Shown here piece by piece: positions 1 to 11,825 of a stretch of 64,000 nt of DNA. Source of the stretch: Baylisascaris procyonis (lineage: Eukaryota > Nematoda > Chromadorea > Rhabditida > Ascarididae). The stretch lies in the NCBI GenBank assembly GCA_037389465.1, contig JAZARR010000159.1, positions 62,001-126,000 on the forward strand. The letters are read 5' to 3'. The notes beneath the pieces were generated by a model. That model was given only the letters and a program-made list of their open reading frames with translations, searched no databases and was not told the origin of the DNA. Both the position numbers and the translations under genes were made by a program. Numbering within the stretch: position 1 is the first letter of the stretch; each line of letters begins with the position of its first letter.

Positions 1-161
1 CAGCAATATGTCAGCATTTCAACACCCCCACTTTTGCAGATGTTTGAACGCAATATTATTCGGCTCTTTACTGACTCACTAAGTCGATAGGTTGACCGGA
101 TGTAACAATTGTGCTAATATCAGTGCATAGCCGATAAACGTGACCTCGTACATAAATCTAC

Positions 162-3100
162 TTGCGCATTTCATTCGAGTTTCCATGCTAGCCACGACAC
201 TCTCCAGTGCTCGCATTAGTACAATACATTCCAATGAACCGCAAAAGAACTGAAAATAGACGTTTTCGACGAATGAAGCACTTTTGAAACTGACCACTCC
301 TCTTTCAAGCGCCTCTCGAACGTTCTGCATATCGTCGAGTGGAACCCAGCATTCTGCTACGAAGAACTTGCCGATGCTATCGAACGTGAACAAGTTGAGC
401 GTATGATAGACCGACTTTTGCATTCGCACCTCAAATTACTTTTAGTAACGAAGCTTTTTCAACGGTATCGAAACGTTTGTGTCGATGATGTCAAAAATTC
501 TACTTCAGCAGCATTTATTGCTTCTAACGGCCTTGTTTCTGCCAACAACATATGTCGAGCTCGACTGTTTTTCAACGTAGAAACGTGGTACAGCGAATCG
601 CATGTTGCTAATCTTCATCAAGCCTCATAGTAAAATAAAAGAAAGATTTGAAGAACGATACCTGTTTTTGCCATTCACGCACATTAGCGGATGCAGCTTT
701 CAGCACCTTGTAGCGATGTTCATGCGTCTGCCCCATAACAGTTCCCAAATCAGAGATTCGTGCTCGGGCCTCTCTAGCAGCTGCATGCCTGTCCTGCGAA
801 TGACTTACTATCACTACCGGATTAAAATTTTATCCATTGTTTAGTTTTTAAGCCAAATATATTTTGCCAGCAATCACAAATAGAACAGTTTTTCTCGCTG
901 CACTTAGTCTCATCTAATTTCTCACGAATGCCCAATAAAAGAGAAGTGCAGTAAGACGTCGGCTGTACATACATAAGCAAAGTTGATTGTAATCATCGCA
1001 CAATTGGGAGGTGAATCGGCCGTAACCTTCGAAAGTGCCAACGTTTAATCGCATTCAGTTGCTAAACCAGCATCGAGAATAATTAAAAAATTCACATATT
1101 TCTATGAACATCACTAAAAGCGTAGAATTTCAGCATCATTGACGTCTCTCCAATCATATGCAGCGAGTCGCAAATTTTAGCCGAAAGCACTGAGCTTAAA
1201 GATTTTCTGGAACTTGAAAGAATAATATCGAAATGTGATTGCAATTGTTACATGCGAGAAACTTCAAACAACACTTTTAGCCAGCAAAAAGAATTACAAA
1301 CGCCTCTCATTTCCATTGTCTTCGTGGCAGTTCAGACGCATAGACTAAACGCATACTGCAAGCATGTGAACTGTACACGAAGTATAATGAATATTTTGAA
1401 CAACGACTACTACCCCTGCTCTTGATGGCATACTCAAATTAACGATAAACAAATTTCCAAGTGTCCAAACTTGAATTTCAAATATTTGAAGATTAGCCAA
1501 TGAAAGAAAAGAGGTACCTTACCTTACTGTTTTTAGGACATGTATTGTATAGCTTTGCCTTGAATCCTTCGCAAACCTTTTCAATAATCGTTCTCAGACG
1601 ATCTCCTTTATAAAAGATTACGAAAACGGACTTGCTGAGCTTCTCTCCCTAGAAGAAAAATTTTCATTTTTTCAGCGTTGTCTCTCTGAACGTTAGCGAT
1701 ACTCTTCTAAAAAGCTAACAGAATACATCAAGTAAAAATTGTTGATTTTTTAAAGTTATTCAACTAGACCTAAGAGACCTACAACAAGAAATTGTCGATT
1801 TAATCGACAAGTGACAATAATGACGGCAATGAGAGTGATATGGATACAAATAATCAATGAAAACTCCATACGGGTGGGTTTATTGTTTTTAGTTTAGGAA
1901 AAAGATTTCACAAGCTAAATGAGCACTATTGCATTCAAAAATCTGTCATTCGCATCTATTCTCAAAAACAGATATATTCGCAAGGAAAATCAGCACTTTT
2001 TCATGCAAAAATATATTTTAGGCACGAGATATTCTTGCAGTCGCAATCCTGAAACAATAAAGACCGCCTGAAATTCTTTCACAACTCTCACTCGCTTTCT
2101 ATTTAAGAAATCAAACACATCAGTGGTATGCTCAAGCAACTCGTGAATTCTTAACATATTTTTTCTTCTTATCATGCTATTTGCCGGCTTGGACGCTTGA
2201 TTTTGATGGGGGCTCAGGAGGGGAGGGGGGGGGAGGAGGAAAAGGGTAAAACAGAAATGAGGAGTTTTGAGTAGCCATATATTAAGCACGGTACATATGA
2301 GGACAGTCTAAGTTCATCAGAAAAGCAGATCAAATGCAGACTTAAAATTCCAAGGCTTTTCCATATCCATATTATACATACTTAGCAGCTCAGTACCCAT
2401 AGTGGCATTTCCGTTCAAAGGATTCTCCTATATGCCTTCGATGTTTCGCTTTCGGTTCTACTTTCGATTCTATCTGAGCACGTGTGATGCATATGAAAAG
2501 CATAAGCTTTTGAATTTGAAACGCGTTACATTATCGGGATCGATGAGTTCCTCCTCGATTTCTGCCGTCCGAACAAATGCAGTCCTCCTGCACGCTCTCC
2601 ACAGTATACGTTCAAAAGCGTTCACTCGTTCTCGATTGATAACACCGGTAGTGAATCTTCAAAGTGAATATAATATTAAATAAGTAACAAAAATATTGCA
2701 TGTTAATTAAAGAATACTCTTTATTAGATACTCAAAGCTACCAAACTTTCTTAGACTAACCATTTAGAGTTACAAGGATAGCTTTGCAATGCCAACGCAT
2801 TTACAACAGTATGCTTTTCAAATTCTCGAAGAGGATATACTCATGCAACGAACACTGAGGCATTTCATGCAGATGGATATACTATGGTACGAGACTATGG
2901 TAGCAAACAGACGTACGATGAGTGATTGCCATATATAATACTTTTCTAACTGCGCCGCGCTTCTTTTGCATCCTCTCTTTCCTCTCCCCTTCCCACTCGC
3001 CGGTGTGAGCATGAGTGTGCACTCGTGTAATCAGTGGCCATACAATGAAATATTTCTAATTCATGAAAGAGAATATTTAACATTCGATCTTTAATAGAAA

Positions 3101-6100
3101 AAATTGGCAGTATTAAAACAATTAGCATGGTGGACGCACTTTCATTGAACTATATATCAGCGTTCACCGGTCTTTTTAAACAATCGCCCTATTCCATACA
3201 TTCAACATACCTATTCAAACTCGTTGATGATGCAGTTTGTCCTAGATTGTGATGCACTTTAAATAAGCGGGTATTAGTTCTAGCTTCGTACATATCTACA
3301 ATAAATACGCTCTTTTATACTCACATATATTTCACTTTAAACAAACTGGCTGACCTTAGTCTAGACTCACGACATAAGGGAAACTCGTTAAGCAAATTGA
3401 TACATGATAAACGAAGCTCATTCACAACAAACCACTCATGTATACACTCCTATCAAAATAAAATGCCAGATTTTCACTCATATGTGCCATATATCATCAA
3501 TATACAAATATACAGGCATTTGCGTGCGCTTGATTTCCTTTCCATTATTCGTAATCCTTCAAGAATGCTTGTGCTTCCATACAATCAATAAGACCGTATC
3601 AAATCATGCTACTGAGATGCTCTCAGTCTGAGTACTATTAGATATTAGAAAAGGCTATTTGAACACGTGAGAAAACACTTCAACATGAAAAATGTTGCAG
3701 AAGAAATTGAACATAAAAAATATGTCATAAAAATTCTCAAGACGAAGTAGGCAATTGCCTATATTAGAGCACTAGGAGCGGATTTCTAATTCCCCATTAT
3801 AGACAGCTCATGATCTCAAATTTTGGCAGTTACTTGAAGAACAGTATTCATCTAATATGATGGTGCATAAACTAGCTGTGAAAAAATGTAACATTTTAAA
3901 CTCATGCGTTCAATGTGCCCTTCAATTTGAGCAACTCAGTGTTTAAACGGCAGTTAAAACAAATTTTTCCCGGATTCCAGGTGAAATATTGAAATAACGC
4001 ATCGACTTTTTCGACTTTTGTTTTTTCTACACTATTTTAGCACAACATACCGCTCTTATTGAAATTTTAGAAGCAATGTAAAGCAAAAATGCAAGCAATT
4101 CAATGCTTTTACAGCTTGTAAGATATTTGTTTCGCTAAGTGCAAAAAAAAGAGCATTAAAGTGCTCAAGATAATATATAGAAATCTTAACAGACAGGATC
4201 AACGACACGACAAAAATTAGATGGAAAATGAAAAGTTAAAACGTTGATGTAACTCAAGCGTACCCCATCGGTTCTTTATCACTGCGTAGTGGAAAACCAA
4301 TTTCTTCCTCTTGAACAGCTTCAATCTCCTGCATCGCCACATCGCTTATACCCTTCAAACATTTTTTTCTTAAAAATCACTCAAGCAACCATGAAGTTTT
4401 CATTGCATTCATTATTTAAATGCAATATTTTTCTTTTAAAATGCTAATTCAACAACCCTCTAGTTGATCAATGGGCAAAACAGCAAATCGGGCGTCCTAT
4501 TCACCCTTTCATTGGCCGATTGTCTAGGGTGAAATATGATTTTTAGCTCACACCTGAAAGGTAACATCGATGCATCAACCAATATTACTTATTCCAGCCT
4601 ATGAAGAAGATATGAGGAAGCAAGTATCTAAAGTTACAAGATTAGTATCAGTCTTCATAAAGAACATAGGTTCATCTTTGAAGAATCAAACATTGCACGT
4701 CACGTTGAATGTAACCGCTTGCCTTTGACAATAAAAATTTCTACCCAAATTTATTTACTAGGAAGGCAAAAGAATGGAAAAAAGATCCACTATATTCTGA
4801 AAATGTAAATGAAGTAAGATGGGAAAATATGATATGATAAACATGCACTTTGAAGCTGATTAGCACGGAGCATAAATGTAAAGCAGCTGGCAATAGCAAA
4901 CTGCTTAGAAATGATGTCCACAATGTTCAAACAGCGTAATGTTTTAACGGTAAAAAATGGCCGCCCTCCAACGAAGCAGTGCGATGCAATTCGGTGAATT
5001 CCAAATCGTACATAGTGTACACAACGTGCTGCGCTAACCACATCCAGGTAATTACTTACACAGCAAATTGCACGTATGAAATTTGACTTTTCGTTGCGAA
5101 GAGAGACAGCTCTGTTATTGCGACTAAATGAGTCCATTTTCTGCCTTCTGTATCTACTCGTTAAAGTTTGACTGTTGGCTATTTCGAAATTCTAGAAACA
5201 TCTTATCTGGAGACCAGTCCGGATCCCTAAGTAATGCTGTCAGTAAAGTAAGCAATTTAGAATTCGCTTAGAGTATGGAAATATTTTTAAGGAGGTGCTT
5301 CCGCTTTTCAGCGCGTAGGAACTCAAGGTCTTCTGCTGAGCTGAACATGTTGGGCTCCGTTTTGAATTCGTTGAGCTCATGCGAAGGTATACGACCTCAT
5401 GAACGACATCCGTGCTCCTTAACAACTTTCAACAAATTCACGCTCTTGAAACTTAAAATTGGTTCACTTTATTTGTATTACAGTGTTCTCTGCTACTCAA
5501 ATTTCATGTACTCTGTATACTCTTTTCCTGCTCTACGGAATCTTTTCGAAGTTCTACTCTTCAAGGTTATAGTAGTTTTCAACAAATGCGCTGAATTTAT
5601 TATGTGCCTTTTGAGTTTCACAGTGCTTCAAAATAGAATTGTTTTTTTTTGCGCTAAATGTATAAATATATTGCAGGATTACCTTAAGTGATGAATAAAT
5701 AAAGAAGCAGCAAATGATTCAATAATCGGTGAATTGAGGGGCGTTGCATTTGCAGAATGCTGCACAGCTGTATCCGAATGGCCTTTCAGCAACAAAAAAA
5801 TGTGCACTCTTGTGAAGTGTCGTCGCAATGTTGCGGGCGGTGGAAATTTCATTTCGCGCAACGTTTTTGCAACATTTTGTTCATTGCGCGACACCCATGC
5901 AACTCATCAATAACTTGCAGCACCTGTGCATTATTTATATTTCAGCGTCCTACTGTTGTGCATTTGCCTTTATGGTGCAAAACTTTTGCCCTTCAAACGG
6001 TGGGGTGCTGCTTGCACTTTCGCGAACGCCACTAAACAACAACGTTATTATGAGCGCTGAAGATTTGAATATTCCCAATAGAAGAGTACATACACCCTGA

Positions 6101-7454
6101 AAGAATTGATCGGCCTTTTCGAGAATGGCTTCCCACTCCTTCAACTCGAGGAAGTTTCTTTTCAGTATCAGGTCGCTTTCGTTCATGCTGATCACATCTC
6201 GTTCCAGATCCACCAAAGTCGCCTATAAATTGGAAATGAAGATTTCACGCTTTATATAAGCATTGTGAAATTGCAAGAAATTCGAAAGCGAATAGAGCAA
6301 AACGAAGATTCTAATAGAACATGCACCTCAAGTTGGTTGAGCTCATGTGGAGGTATAACTTCATAAACACCATCCTTGCTTTCATCAACGATTTCGATGT
6401 TATCCTTTCGGATTTGCGTATCGATAAATCCTACAAAATTTCATTTATTTTCCGGATGTTTCGCAGATTAAACAGAATGTATCAACTTCTTTGCTGGGCA
6501 TTTTTTATGTTCGGAAAACATGGGCCGCTTGTCAGCTATGTTCGAAGTATCACAAGTTCCCTGCACATTCTGAAATGAATGTTTGAACAGCAAAATTATA
6601 AGACAACCACAGGAACGTTTCCAGATGTCCCAAAACTGCTTTTCGCAAGTTTTATGAGATTTGTCAACGATCGATCAGCATATCAATATATTTAAAGAGA
6701 ATATTCTTGGAGCCAGCTAGGTGGAGATATTGACAAAAGCTGAATTTGTGCTAAAGTATGGCGAATTTAATAGCAACCAACAATGCAAGCCTATCAACCC
6801 ACTCAATTTTCTCTCCAGTTCATCGAATCGACGGATATCGCGAACAAACATCCGTTGGAATGGATTCACATCAGCGTTTAACTGTAACGACATTATTTAC
6901 ATGAATGCTTCATCCATTTTTTTCAATAACTTTCACTGTACGGGCTTCATTAGTACAGCGATCTTGAAGTGACTCTATTGATTGACTCTATCTTGAAGTG
7001 ACTTGAAGTGACTACAAAGGAAATTTTTTTTTCAACGTGTTATCGATCTGATATAACGAGCACATTATTTTTAAAATAACCTATGAAACAGTTTTCATCG
7101 GAAACTAATTCCCGCTGTAGTCCTATTGATAGCATAGATTCATAAAATGTGACTAAAATTATTAGTTTGTATTTTAATTCTCGTCCAAAAGACACAAAAT
7201 GCAAAGCTACATTACTTTTAACAATATCTCCGACACTCTATGAAAATTTTAGTTACTTGTCCTTTTTTCCAGAATATGACAAGAAAGTGTAATATACGCT
7301 TATCAGAACTGATTTGACGAAATCGAAGTCAACCAACATCTTTAAATTGCACATATGGATGTTTGCCAAGTTCAGCGACACAAGCGAATGCAGCATCTTT
7401 CTGAACAATCATCTGACAGAATCGCATCTGCTCGGAACGGTACAACGATCCCAT
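162..7454 (-). CDS. vha-6: V-type H+-ATPase subunit a, N-terminal half (VHA-6-like), partial
   Basis: Proton-pump stator subunit: the cytosolic N-terminal domain ties the V1 head to the membrane Vo sector. I read ten exons on the minus strand: 7338-7454 (ATG at 7454), 6803-6881, 6327-6430, 6094-6222, 4264-4328, 2530-2656, 1523-1648, 662-793, 291-429 and 162-209. All phases agree, giving about 355 residues before the window edge. Family landmarks in order are MGSLYRSEQMRFCQ at the start, VQFKD/LNADVNPFQR, KRNFLELKEW, GVINRERVNAFERILWRACR, KSVFVIFYKGDR, CEGFKAKLY, QTHEHRYKVLKAAS, VYHTLNLFTFD and FFVAECWVPL. The MRFCQ start and the FFQG and TFDSIGKFF wording recall C. elegans VHA-6, the intestinal apical isoform, more than UNC-32, VHA-5 or VHA-7. 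The eight-helix membrane domain lies outside the window. The 5' edge of exon 5 (4328 or 4352) and the last two junctions are the weakest. Subunit a is very secure; the isoform is likely. Confidence 0.93.
2208..2239 (+). repeat. G-rich purine tract
   Basis: A run of G-tracts (G5, G4 and G9-10 separated by short A-containing spacers) sits in the vha-6 intron between exons 6 and 7. On the transcribed strand it reads as a C-rich polypyrimidine tract. It could form a G-quadruplex, or it could be simple low complexity. Confidence 0.5.
6962..7014. repeat. Short tandem repeat of CTTGAAGTGACT
   Basis: Three copies of CTTGAAGTGACT occur within about 50 bases, the last two abutting, with TCTATTGATTGACTC between the first pair. 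They lie in the first intron of vha-6 and look like a small local duplication. Confidence 0.6.
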
Positions 7455-7861
7455 AGTGATTAAACTCGTTAACTCTATCACCGTCGAACGATTGTCCTAA
7501 AATAATACCTTTAGAAAGAATTTGACTAAAAATTGTTATCGCAACGAATAAACGCCTTCAACGAGTATGCATCGCATTAAGAACAACAGAGAGTTTCTGA
7601 ATGACCACTTTTGGGATAGGCTTTGATATTTCCTCAGCTTGTACTACGTCAGTTTATGGAATGCAGAATTTGATAGATATTTCCCTCGGTAATGCGATAG
7701 AAAAACTCACTGCAAATAGTGCAGCTAATATGCTTTGAGCCAAATTAATAGTATATCGAGCGTTTCAAATATAATACTTTACAGACTAGAATAAATTGGC
7801 GATTATTTTCGCATCATGTTTCAGGTAGTGACGAATCGCAGGTATAGTGACAAACGCAACA

Positions 7862-7870
7862 ACTGATAAG
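7862..7870 (+). promoter_or_regulatory. GATA-factor site (ACTGATAAG) upstream of vha-6
   Basis: The plus strand reads ACTGATAAG about 410 bases upstream of the vha-6 start codon. This equals the extended TGATAA consensus used by the intestinal GATA factors (ELT-2/ELT-7) in C. elegans. A second TGATAA core, in the opposite orientation, lies at 7935-7941. VHA-6 is an intestinal gene in C. elegans, so the fit is meaningful, but a 9-base site alone is weak evidence. Confidence 0.4.
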
Positions 7871-7934
7871 TTATAAAACGTTTCATGCTATCGGAATTGG
7901 GCGTCTTGCCTTCAGTAATCCTATTGCACAGCAA

Positions 7935-7941
7935 TTATCAG
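7935..7941 (-). promoter_or_regulatory. Second TGATAA core upstream of vha-6
   Basis: TTATCAG on the plus strand is CTGATAA on the minus strand, the same strand as vha-6 and about 480 bases upstream of its ATG. It lies 70 bases from the fuller ACTGATAAG site. Paired GATA sites are usual in nematode gut promoters; function here is inferred. Confidence 0.3.
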
Positions 7942-8847
7942 ATGGGAGGAAGGGAAGGGAGGGGGAATGTTATGCGCGAACAACGGAAGTAGTAGGGCGA
8001 GTTGTCATGCTGGGAGTTGATGCACTGCGTCGTGTACGCTCAATCGCGGGCAGCATCACAACAACGATGAAAAGGCATTTATAAAAAGTTAGTCCACATT
8101 GAACATTGAAAATGAAGAGCTCATTACATCCGAGTCATCACGATCAGATTGCCACAGCCGACGTAAAGCTAGGACGTGCACAGCCAGAACCGTAGATAAA
8201 TGAGGTTCGGAATGCACGTCGAATTGCTGTAAGCTGAGTGTCGTATCGAAATCACGCACGCGCATTCGTTTGATCTCTGTTCGCGAGACTATTTTCTGGT
8301 TTTCGGTCCACCGGTCTCACCTTTGCGCACCCGAAACGCTGCCGCTCTCTTCCCACTTCTCTTCGCGTAACTTCACCAGTACAAACACGTCACTATCCGC
8401 TGTAATACAGGGCATACTTATGTCATCATATTTTAACAGTTTTCACGCTACGCAACAATATCTCACCAATTTTTTTACTCAGAAAGCACCCAAAAGACAT
8501 CCAGGTGCATCCATCATTAATGATCAGATTCCTCAGAGTGTTGCCTAATGCTTCAAAGCAGTCTTGCAACAGTCGACTTTGAAGATGTCGCTGTAAAGAA
8601 GTAACTAATGACGTAAATAACGAAGACGCATCGGAAAATGCAGATAGCGCTTGGAAGACGTCTTTGAAATCGTTTTGAGTGTTTAGAAAGCACTTAAGAA
8701 CATTTCAATCAACAGTTTTGATTTCATTAAGGAACTGATGTCCTTCCAATTCTGCAGGTACTCTTCTATTTATTAGTAGCCGATTGTTGCAGTCATTCAG
8801 CAATGTTATATATAATATTTTTTTGTGTTTCTCAAGCACCGAAGTTA

Positions 8848-8917
8848 GAAATTTGCATATGCACGGAGTACTGTACAGTTTTACAACTGCACAATGCTCA
8901 CTGCATATGCAAATTTC
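8848..8917. ncRNA. 70-base hairpin, candidate microRNA-type precursor or fold-back element
   Basis: The arms 8848-8880 and 8885-8917 pair over 33 positions with 28 Watson-Crick pairs, one G-T wobble and four mismatches (positions 8864, 8865, 8871 and 8875), closed by a 4-base loop. The basal 16 pairs are perfect. Arm length and scattered mismatches resemble a microRNA precursor. The core TGCATATGCA is itself palindromic, so a fold-back repeat is an alternative. No expression evidence is available and the strand is undecided. Confidence 0.35.
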
Positions 8918-11758
8918 AGGGCACAATGCATGACGCAGATTGGCAATAAATGAGGCAGATCTAATGAACTGTATATTACTTTTGTTGTGAGTGAGCAGGA
9001 GAAAAAGTTTTTCTAGTAATTTCATGTTTTTTGTTGTCCTGCGTATATGAATGGTGCGCTAATTATCCAAAGCATTGCAGAATAGAAAACGATACACAAT
9101 TCTTATGCGGTTCGGCGAATTTATTACCATGATTTTTCGCTGACCAAAAATAACGTTCAAGCGAGAATTTCTCCTAAGGAAGTAATGAGCACAATCTTCA
9201 CTTGTTACTTTTATGCATTTGCTGAGATCAATTTCTAAATGCATTTATTCAGTATTTCGTTCAAAGCAAATCAATTGAGATCGCCTACCAGTTAATTTAT
9301 AGCAGAAGCAAGAGCATTTTTTCATAGGTTCTGAAGTAACAACGACAACATTCTTTGAAGAGAATATGACTTTTCCTCTGATTATTATTGCCTTTAAAAT
9401 GCTCTAAATTTCCTGCACACTACAGATGTGGCTAATAAAAGCGAGAAGTGGGAGACGCTGCGCGTTCCGCCTTTACTTTCATTACTCTGAGGTCATATTG
9501 TATCGATTTCCATGAGAATTATCGTCAGTAGTCGAGGTTTTGTATGCAAAATTGTTTTTCGTCACCTAACGATAAGACAACTCCAACTACTTGAAACATC
9601 CGATTCATTACCACAGGTTGTCTTCCTGAATGAATGCTGTGACCGGCATATTTTTTTTTTCGCTAGGGTCAAGATTCATCAATTCAAATCACATTCGATA
9701 ACGAACAATTGTGAATGTGAAAAAAATCAAAAGATTCTAGTGGTGAATTCCACAGAAAGCTATTTCAACGTAAGTGCAATATGGCGAACAAAACTGGTTG
9801 CCGTCAGTGGCATGATAGCGACGCAAAGCCGGATTAGTCAGTCGACTGGCATTTCAGCACAAAATCCTTTCCAAAACAGCTTTCCAGAGCTCCTTGTACA
9901 GTGTTCTCTTGGAAGCGTGCAAAATTGGGTGTTCCCCATAGATAAAGATTTATTATCTAATATGTCGCATCCCAACTGCACCACTCCAATTCCTCGTTAA
10001 GGTCTCATTTATGTGGTACATCATCGCATTTGTTCATAGTTGTTTAACAATTCCTGAATAAAAAATGTAATATGTGATGGTATCAGAATATCATTAGCTC
10101 TACTATGATGGCGGCTAGTTCTACATTAATGGTGACCCCATAGCATAGGAAATTTTTAGTAAGTAACGTAATAGTGGTTTCAGTCATCGCTGGTTAAACA
10201 CAACTGGCAGTATTAGTCTTCGACATAGTAGTCCTACTCGACAATCCACTTACGCGATCATTTGCACTTTCCTATCGCCTTTCTAAATAAACCAATCAAT
10301 GAGTCATGCTGCTCTATACCTATGAAGCAGTATCCTGCTAACTTCTCTATGTGAAGACGAAGACTCGTGGCTAAACGTATTCGAATAGCAGATGAATTTC
10401 TTCCACTTTTTATCAGATGTGAAGGTTTCCCGACCGAAGATGGAACTCTATTTGCACAATTTTCTAACACGATTCCATAGGATACTTTGATTATCTCGAC
10501 TTGTTTCTACAATGCAGAAGTAATACCACTCAAGCTAATAAACAGCACATCCAAGCTACGAACTTTTTCGTTCTTAGAGGCTAACGTAAGCACAACGTTA
10601 TATACTGTGATAGGGATGAGTGCATATATATGTAGGAATGCGGAAATAGGAAGTTCAAAAGACAGATGCATACTGTTATGTAGATGGGAATGATCAGCTA
10701 AACTGCCGGTCAAAAAATCTTAAATCGCATCCACTCACTTCATATGCTGGTAATCGTAGGGCCCAACCCGCCTCTCAGCAATTGAAAAGAGGCATAAAAA
10801 TAAAAACAAAGCGAAAGAAGGTACTGACAAACAAATTATGCCAGCAGAAAATTCTTATGAGAACTTTATCAGTGTTATTTGGTGATGCAACGCGACATCA
10901 ATTAAGTGTTGAATTCAAAAATTTTTTTTGTTATACAAAGCAGTTCAAAAGCGAACCTGTGGCGTCATGTACTTCATTCTGTGGAAGGACTACACAGTTC
11001 TTTCTTCAACTCCGCACTACAATGACAGTTACAATTTGCTCTTTCTTACCCTTTTTATTTTATCATGAGCAATGCTAGCAGCATCTTCCAAGATACTATT
11101 ATTCACATCGATAGCGTATAACAATGCGCTCATCTGTCTGTTAGACACATAAAGAAACATTGTTTTCTCTGAATAAATTCGGAGTGCTCTGAATAAAACT
11201 GGAGGAAGGGCTTCTATAGGCCTCGTTCTTTTAAATTTAATTTTTCAGTCAGAATTCTTCCAGTACATTATGGAAGAGGCTCATATGGAAAGATTCGGTC
11301 TCTCTTCATTCGCGTGGCAACCTCAGTTAAATGTTATGCTAATATGGCTCTCTGATGGGTCAACAATATTACAGAACACACTTAATGACATGATTCATCA
11401 ATTAAAATCATATATATTTGTAAACAGTGACGACCTCATCCTCATCTTTGATAAAATAAAGGGACAATAACGAACCGCTATAAAATTACTTTACAAATTC
11501 CACTTCTGAGGGACAACCATCAGAGCAAAAAAATTTTCATTATACACAGAACGAAGTTGATCAGCTTGATTTAGCCCCAATAAAAAGTATTGCCATTTTG
11601 ATTCTAACATAGCACACAATATCCCATACCAAAGGCTTTTTCTGCCGCACAACCAAAAAATTTCTACAGGCATACTGGTATTACCGTAGATTCACTCAAT
11701 TTATGACAAAAATTATTGCCGCTCCTAACGAATTCCTTCGAAAGAAAGAATCATTCTA

Positions 11759-11825
11759 ATGGACTGAAGTTTAACCATTTGAAGTTTAAATGGCTGAAGT
11801 TGAGACCATCTGAAATTTAAGTTTG
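11759..11825. repeat. Imperfect tandem repeat built on TGAAGTTTAA
   Basis: Four successive units of 15-20 bases begin with TGAAGTTTAA, TGAAGTTTAA, TGAAGTTGAG and TGAAATTTAA, with CCAT or ATGG spacers between them. Related fragments (GAAGTTTAAAC, CTAAACTTCAC) follow until about 11900, some in inverted orientation. This is non-coding local amplification. Confidence 0.5.

Noticed and set aside
1990..2289. Minus ORF containing AVFIVSGLRLQEYL, first taken for the KSVFVIF exon of V-ATPase subunit a
   Set aside because: The true exon was found at 1523-1648 with exact family wording and matching phases.
5275..5691. 138-codon plus ORF
   Set aside because: It lies in a vha-6 intron and is T-rich. The minus strand of the same stretch also reads partly like protein (HELNEFKTEPNMFSSAEDLE), so neither can be preferred without transcript data.
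9512..10000. ATG-led ORF of 162 codons on the plus strand
   Set aside because: It is the longest ORF in the first 14 kb, but a run of this length is expected about once by chance in a window this size. It shows no motif, no signal peptide and no conserved splice context.
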